Assembly (NCBI GenBank): GCA_958299035.1
Contig: CATQJL010000001.1
Coordinates: 29,553,521-29,617,520, forward strand
Direction: 5' to 3'
Source of the DNA: Cylicocyclus nassatus
Lineage: Eukaryota > Nematoda > Chromadorea > Rhabditida > Strongylidae
DNA length: 64,000 bases
The notes below the pieces were generated by a model. The model saw only the letters and a list, made by a program, of their open reading frames with translations. It searched no databases and was not told the DNA's origin. The position numbers were made by a program, and so were the translations under genes. Position 1 is the first letter of the stretch. Every line of letters begins with the position of its first letter. This document shows, one piece after another, positions 59,001 through 64,000 of the stretch.

Positions 59001-60559
59001 CGTCTGCGTTTCCTCCCTCATTCGAGCGAAACGCTGCGACGCTTCACATCGAATTTGGCGGTTCGGCTTGGAATGGACTGTAACTTTTGGCATCAAAAAG
59101 ATGTTCCACTTTGAGGGGCCCCAGTTCCCCCCCCCCCCCCTCCACTCCCTCCTCTCCAGAACACTCATAGAACTCGATGTGTGTACTTCCGGATTAAACT
59201 CTCATTTGAAGAGGTGAAATCATAGCTTTTCGTTGAAGTTCGTCGGAACTTTTGTAATTCTCCGATTAAAGGTTTTTCGGTCTCAGATTTGCCCGATAAC
59301 AAGAAAATCACGAACAAACTACAAATAAAATTCTTACAATCCGCTCTACGATCTGCGGCGAACCCATAAAGTTGTAGTTTGAATGAGTCGCACGTCGGCC
59401 CTCAACCTACAAAAAAGCTCTTTGAAAATGACTCGAACTGGCTATACACTAGTTCGCAGGTACACATAAAAGCACGAAGTTTCCGGCTCGACTGTGTTTC
59501 TGCGTAGTCTTTCGTGCAGTCATTGCAGTAATTCGACTCTCTGCTGACTATGTTGTGTAGTCATGATTTGATTTTGAGGAGGAAGGAGGGGGGGGGGGGG
59601 AGGAAACGGGGAGACAAGAATTTTTGAATAGGATAACATTGCGATTTTTCTTACTTTTCTCTCTCGGAATAAAGCGGCAAGAAATATTGAGACATCTGGT
59701 AAGAGGTAATATCCTGCATATCCTGCGACTATTGCCCTTCCCACATGCAAAACTTCCCAAAACACGTGACAGTGGGTGGTTTCCGTGAGGACAAAGAAAT
59801 TGTCGTTGTGGGCTGTAAAGTGCTATGAGTCATAGCAAAGGTTTATTATGTGTAAACATTTCCGCTAAAATTAAATCTTTATTGCCTGTCACATGTGGAG
59901 CAAATGGTAGTTTTGTTTGTCATTCGCTTAGTTCTAATGATTTTTTGTAAACAAACTATTTTAGTAATTCGGTCTCGTAAGCTTCATTAGGACAAGTGTT
60001 TCTATGCAAGCAGATTTTCATGAATCTTTGTTCGTCGGTCCGAAAAACTCAGGGTTTCAGTAGCTTTGGACAATTTTTTTTTCTCAGCATAAACAATGAT
60101 GAAAAAATTCAAGAGTGTGCCCTTGATTATTGCGAACTTTCATCTTCTGCCCTTTTACTTGATTTAAAAGACAGACACGACACTTTAGTCTCATTTATCC
60201 CCCAAATTTTCAGTTGAATAGAGCTTTGTTTTTTCTTTGTGCAGGAAAGCTTTTAGTGCCATTCAGCATTATTTTTTCTTTCATAGAAAAAGTTCTGAAT
60301 AAAAGAGGTTGGACATCGAACAGTAGCGAAAACGAGCATTTGCTTATAGCTGAATTTTCTGTTCACCCCTCTCTTTTCTTTAGTTTCATCTCATAGTACT
60401 AGTATCTGAGTGTTGTAAACTCTTTCAGATACAATAGAGCTGTTTTTTTTTGAAAAGTGTTCTTCCAAATTGTTGTCATCTTTTTAGGCAATGAATACTG
60501 ATGAAATTGAGATTTGGCAACAGTTTCGGAACTTTTTGTATAAAAGCTCAGTTTTTTGA
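56060..60559. other. Unassigned AT-rich sequence
   Basis: 4.5 kb. C or G runs lie near 56384, 57990, 59128 and 59588. A remnant of the TTAAAGGCAGCGTCC family is at about 57660-57775 (gagctgccacttgggcagtg). No gene recognised. Confidence 0.35.
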
Positions 60560-60567
60560 AGACAACA

Positions 60568-60892
60568 CAGGGCTCGGCACGAGCTGGCACCAGGGAATTT
60601 TGAAAACGAAGTCCCCTTTGAAATTTGCCAATTTTTACGAAGTCCCCCTTGACTTTTGGGAAATTTTACGAAGTCCCCTTTGATCCTCAACGATATCCCC
60701 TCTAAAATCCTAAAAAAATCCCCAAAATCCCCCAAAAAACGAAACGTCGACTAAAAAAAAAAAAAAAAAAAAAAAAAAAGGTCGTCGCCACCAATTTTGC
60801 GTATGTCTTCGCCCACAAAAACGAAACCCCCTTTGCTTTTTGCCCCAAAAACGATATCCAGCTTGCCCCGTGCCAGCTGGTGCCAGGCCCTG
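60568..60892. mobile_element. hAT-like non-autonomous element with 8-bp target duplication
   Basis: Starts cagggctcggcac and ends gtgccaggccctg. The exact 8-bp repeat agacaaca flanks it at 60560-60567 and 60893-60900, as expected for hAT elements. The interior has tandem-like acgaagtccccttt words and an A run of about 27 at about 60753-60779. No transposase; relatives at 24090-24333 and 39984-40494. Confidence 0.9.
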
Positions 60893-60900
60893 AGACAACA

Positions 60901-63868
60901 GCACCTTTGGCAGAACTCTCAAACTGAAGTATTTTACTTTTCTTTGAAATAGGGAATTTGCTAAAACTAGGTTTAGTCATTATCATCGCAGTCAGCTCAT
61001 ATCTCATGTAAAACTTTCGTTTATCAAATTTGTCTTTCTACCAATGTACGTCTTTCTAATTGTCAAATACCACCAGTTGTTTCATTGCAAGCCTGAGAGT
61101 TACCTCTTTGTTCATTCGAGGAAAGTGTATTCTTCACTTGTTGAGCTGCTTTATATAGAGAGTCGCTAGCGCTGTTGAAAAACCGGTTCGTTGATTGGAC
61201 TCACTTTTCCTCTCTAAGAGCGTTTACGCGAAGCGTCGGTACCTCAATACCTCGAAGAAGAGAGCTCCAATTACTTTTGAAAAGTGAAGTGGTTGGGCTT
61301 GTTCTTTTCTTCTGCTTTTCACTGAGGACCTGTGACGTATACGCGTCTTTGGTTAAGTGGCGGAATACATCAAAGTTTCAACATGCCTGGGAGTCAATCC
61401 ATCAAAAATGATGCATAAGTAGTTGTAATTATGTTGATAGTGGGTCCAAAATCGCGTCAATCAAGTGTTTGCGTAAACAAGATACTTAAATGTAAAAAAA
61501 GTGGTGTCTGTATTCTAAACAAAGTAATCCATTTTTGTGGCATGGTAATCGCTGGAGAGAGGGAGATACGGGAGGGGAAGGTGAACAAAATGACGAGCTT
61601 CTGAAAACTTTTTTTTCAGAATTTTACAGCCCAACATGAATCCCATACTGTATTGTTATACTTTTACTGTGGAAGTAAGAGTTCACTTTCACATATGAAG
61701 CTGAAAATTTTTACAATGATTGCTCTTGCTGTATACTTATTTTGTACTGTTAAGTTTGAGCAATCTACTTTATTCACTTCCACAGCGTTTTTTGAAGTTT
61801 TCACAGATATTTTTAAAATTTCAGCTTCTTCTATGTTTTTTTGAAAGATATAATAACGTGCTTTCGCAGAAATGACTCACTAGACTGATGTGTTGTTTTT
61901 TCCCTTCTAAATAGCGATTGGCACAGCTTGGCACTGGCACAATGATTACAATCATTGTGTGTTTTTTATTAGCTGGAATGAAAGGCTAATTTTATGGCTC
62001 CCTAATGTATTAGTAGATTTTCGCTCTGTTCCATATGCGAGCATAAACACGTGACTGTTCGATAATAAAAAGAAAGGATTAGAAGTACTAAAGGATTTGT
62101 CATTCTCGAGCTAATTCCATTCTTTTTTCTTCATTATATCGGAAAACATTTGTTTTATGAAGTACTCTCAATCGGAATTTATGGTGAACATTGGCAGCCG
62201 GGATGTAAGGACAAAAAATAAAATACGGCTTTTCTTGAAAATAGCTCAATAAAGAGTACTTAAACGCGAGTGGTGAACATAATTGTCTACTAGATGTACC
62301 AAGACTCCAAGGGAAATTCTTTAGCGCAAGTTTTTTCTTGACTAGAATTTTGTTGGCAAATTGATTTGTACGTTTCAAACCCTTTTTCCAGTTTCTATTA
62401 CCAAAACACGATAATTTTTTCACAAGATAAGTATAATAGAAAGTGCTAAACGAAATCCGGGTTTTCACGAACAGGAGGGACATTGTGTGCAAACGCACAT
62501 ATGTAATGTAAACCTAAATATTGGCTCAAATGTAATTGGCTGTCACTTCAAACTAAATTCAAAGACGTTTCGTTGTTGTTCTATGGTGAAACCTTGACAC
62601 ATAATTATTTCCAAATTCAATTAAATTTAAATAGTCAGAAAAACTGGCTCATATCAATCTTTATGGCATTGATAATTTGAACCATAAACGCATTAAATCT
62701 AGCACTGATCCAGTTGTTCATGAGAAACAATTTGTTTCCCTGAATTTTGCCTTGTAAATGTGGTTCTAGATGTGGAATGGGATCTCTTGTACAGTACTTT
62801 ATATTTACACTAGAGTCATGAACCAGTCCCGGAACAAAACCATTTGATTTGTGTTTGTTCCCGTTCCATAGAAGGCGACGATAGCGCTCCACGGCACAAT
62901 GTTTATTCGGAAAGAAATGTAAACGATCGCAAAGCGTTGGAGGCGAAAATGGCTCACAACGCAAATAAAGCACATAGATGCATTCACCATACTCGTTTAC
63001 CCGCAAAAGGATTTCTGTGCGCATGGAAGTGATTTTTGTACTTATTCAAAGCGTTATATTCCTTCTGCAATTGCAGAACCGTGGGTACATTGGCAGTGGC
63101 GCGCGTTTTTACACGGGTTCCCAGGAAAGTTCGCTCTGAATAGCGATTGATTGTTGTTGTTGTCGTTCTCAGCTGTTGGTCATTAGTGAGAGGGATATAC
63201 GTCAAGCTGTCGTAACGTTATAAGTGTGACAGATAGCACACGAATGCTATAGCGAAAATTCCTCCATTCCCTCTTCCTTCCCTTTCTTTTTCATTTCGCA
63301 ATCATGGTTGTTCTAGTAAGCTTCTGGACCTTGAAAACGGGAACAGCTGAAATGATTTTGTGCTTTGTGGCATTGTTACCGATGTAGGGAATATTGAACT
63401 CAAAAAAACTCTGTTGTGTGAACCGGAAATGTAGTTTATAGTTAGTTTTTATTAGATGCTTATATCAGCCTAAAACCTGTGCTTGATGGCTTGAGAATTC
63501 CCCTATCTCCGAATACTTTGAAATTACATAATTTTCCTTCTATTTTTGCTTTGTTTGCATGTTTCCAAATCCGATTTTTGCCGTTCTTTGTAGCTTCTTC
63601 TAGTCCCCATCCGTCCTAATTTTAGTACTGGGAAAGTTAAGTAGATAATAGTTGCTTTTTGTAGGTTACGTAAAATGGTATGCTTTTGTAAAGCAGATAA
63701 TTGTATGGTTTTTATATCTTTCGTAATTGAATTTTGGCAGCTCTTGGAAAATTTTGTGGTTTGAAAACGCGAATGGAATGCCAAGATTTAGCTGCTACGT
63801 AAATTTTTCCACCTAATAAATAGCTGTTCTGCGCTAGTTCTCTGGATTCAGATTACATTTCCAATCCC
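60901..63868. other. Unassigned AT-rich sequence
   Basis: Minus-strand open frames at 62100-62498 and 62635-63024 (132 and 129 codons) show no recognised domain. Nothing else supported. Confidence 0.35.
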
Positions 63869-64000
63869 TTAAAGGCAGTGTCTCACCAAAGTTGAGGTCG
63901 CGCGGATCTTCACATATTCTATTATAGGGACCTCTAAATAAGCCATTGCAACAAGTTCCACTCAATTTGCCCCCCTCAACGCTGAGAAAAATTCCCTCAA
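63869..64000. mobile_element. TTAA-flanked element, truncated by the window end
   Basis: TTAA at 63869-63872, then aaggcagtgtctcaccaaag and ttctattatagggacctct, as in 16433-16856. The right end lies beyond the window. Confidence 0.8.

Noticed and set aside
62635..63024. 129-codon minus-strand frame
   Set aside because: No recognisable domain; opposite strand also open in part; kept only as a note in the region entry.

Overview
The window looks like repeat-rich, AT-rich intergenic DNA from a nematode. The main evidence is a spliced-leader-1-like sequence at 4035-4056 (20 of 22 bases match SL1, followed by GT). Dozens of short inverted-repeat elements, a mariner relic and many long homopolymeric G/C tracts fit that picture. 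I cannot name the species, and no host protein-coding gene can be recognised with confidence. Almost everything identifiable is a mobile element or a relic of one.

Layout. 1-4300: miniature inverted-repeat elements (297-431, 573-862), a palindromic TTCGAATA satellite (1795-2390), and one inverted-repeat element (3526-3756) interrupted by another (3757-4313) that carries the SL RNA-like sequence. 5040-8150: dispersed repeats, including a foldback split by a TA-flanked element (5925-6794). 8187-14310: a three-level nest. A TA-flanked inverted-repeat element holds a foldback repeat, and the foldback holds a nearly complete BEL/Pao LTR retrotransposon on the minus strand (8885-13811). That retrotransposon has 368-bp LTRs differing at 5 sites, a 5-bp target duplication, a tRNA-Gly primer-binding site, a tandem array of covarying hairpins in its leader, and one long open frame for Gag plus aspartic protease. 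Reverse transcriptase and integrase are missing, so it is non-autonomous. 14467-17000: more hairpin elements and G-tract/TCGTA repeats. 17241-18590 and 25560-26720: two decayed non-LTR retrotransposon reverse transcriptases. 19700-64000: mostly unassigned AT-rich sequence with scattered inverted-repeat elements. Some of these have clear target duplications: 8 bp at 60568-60892, 9 bp at 46325-46470, TTAA at 34742-35092 and 16433-16856. A degenerate mariner lies at 47396-48213.

The best candidates for something undescribed are the hairpin array with an apparent two-part tRNA-Gly interaction in the BEL leader, and the SL RNA-like cassette inside a transposable element.
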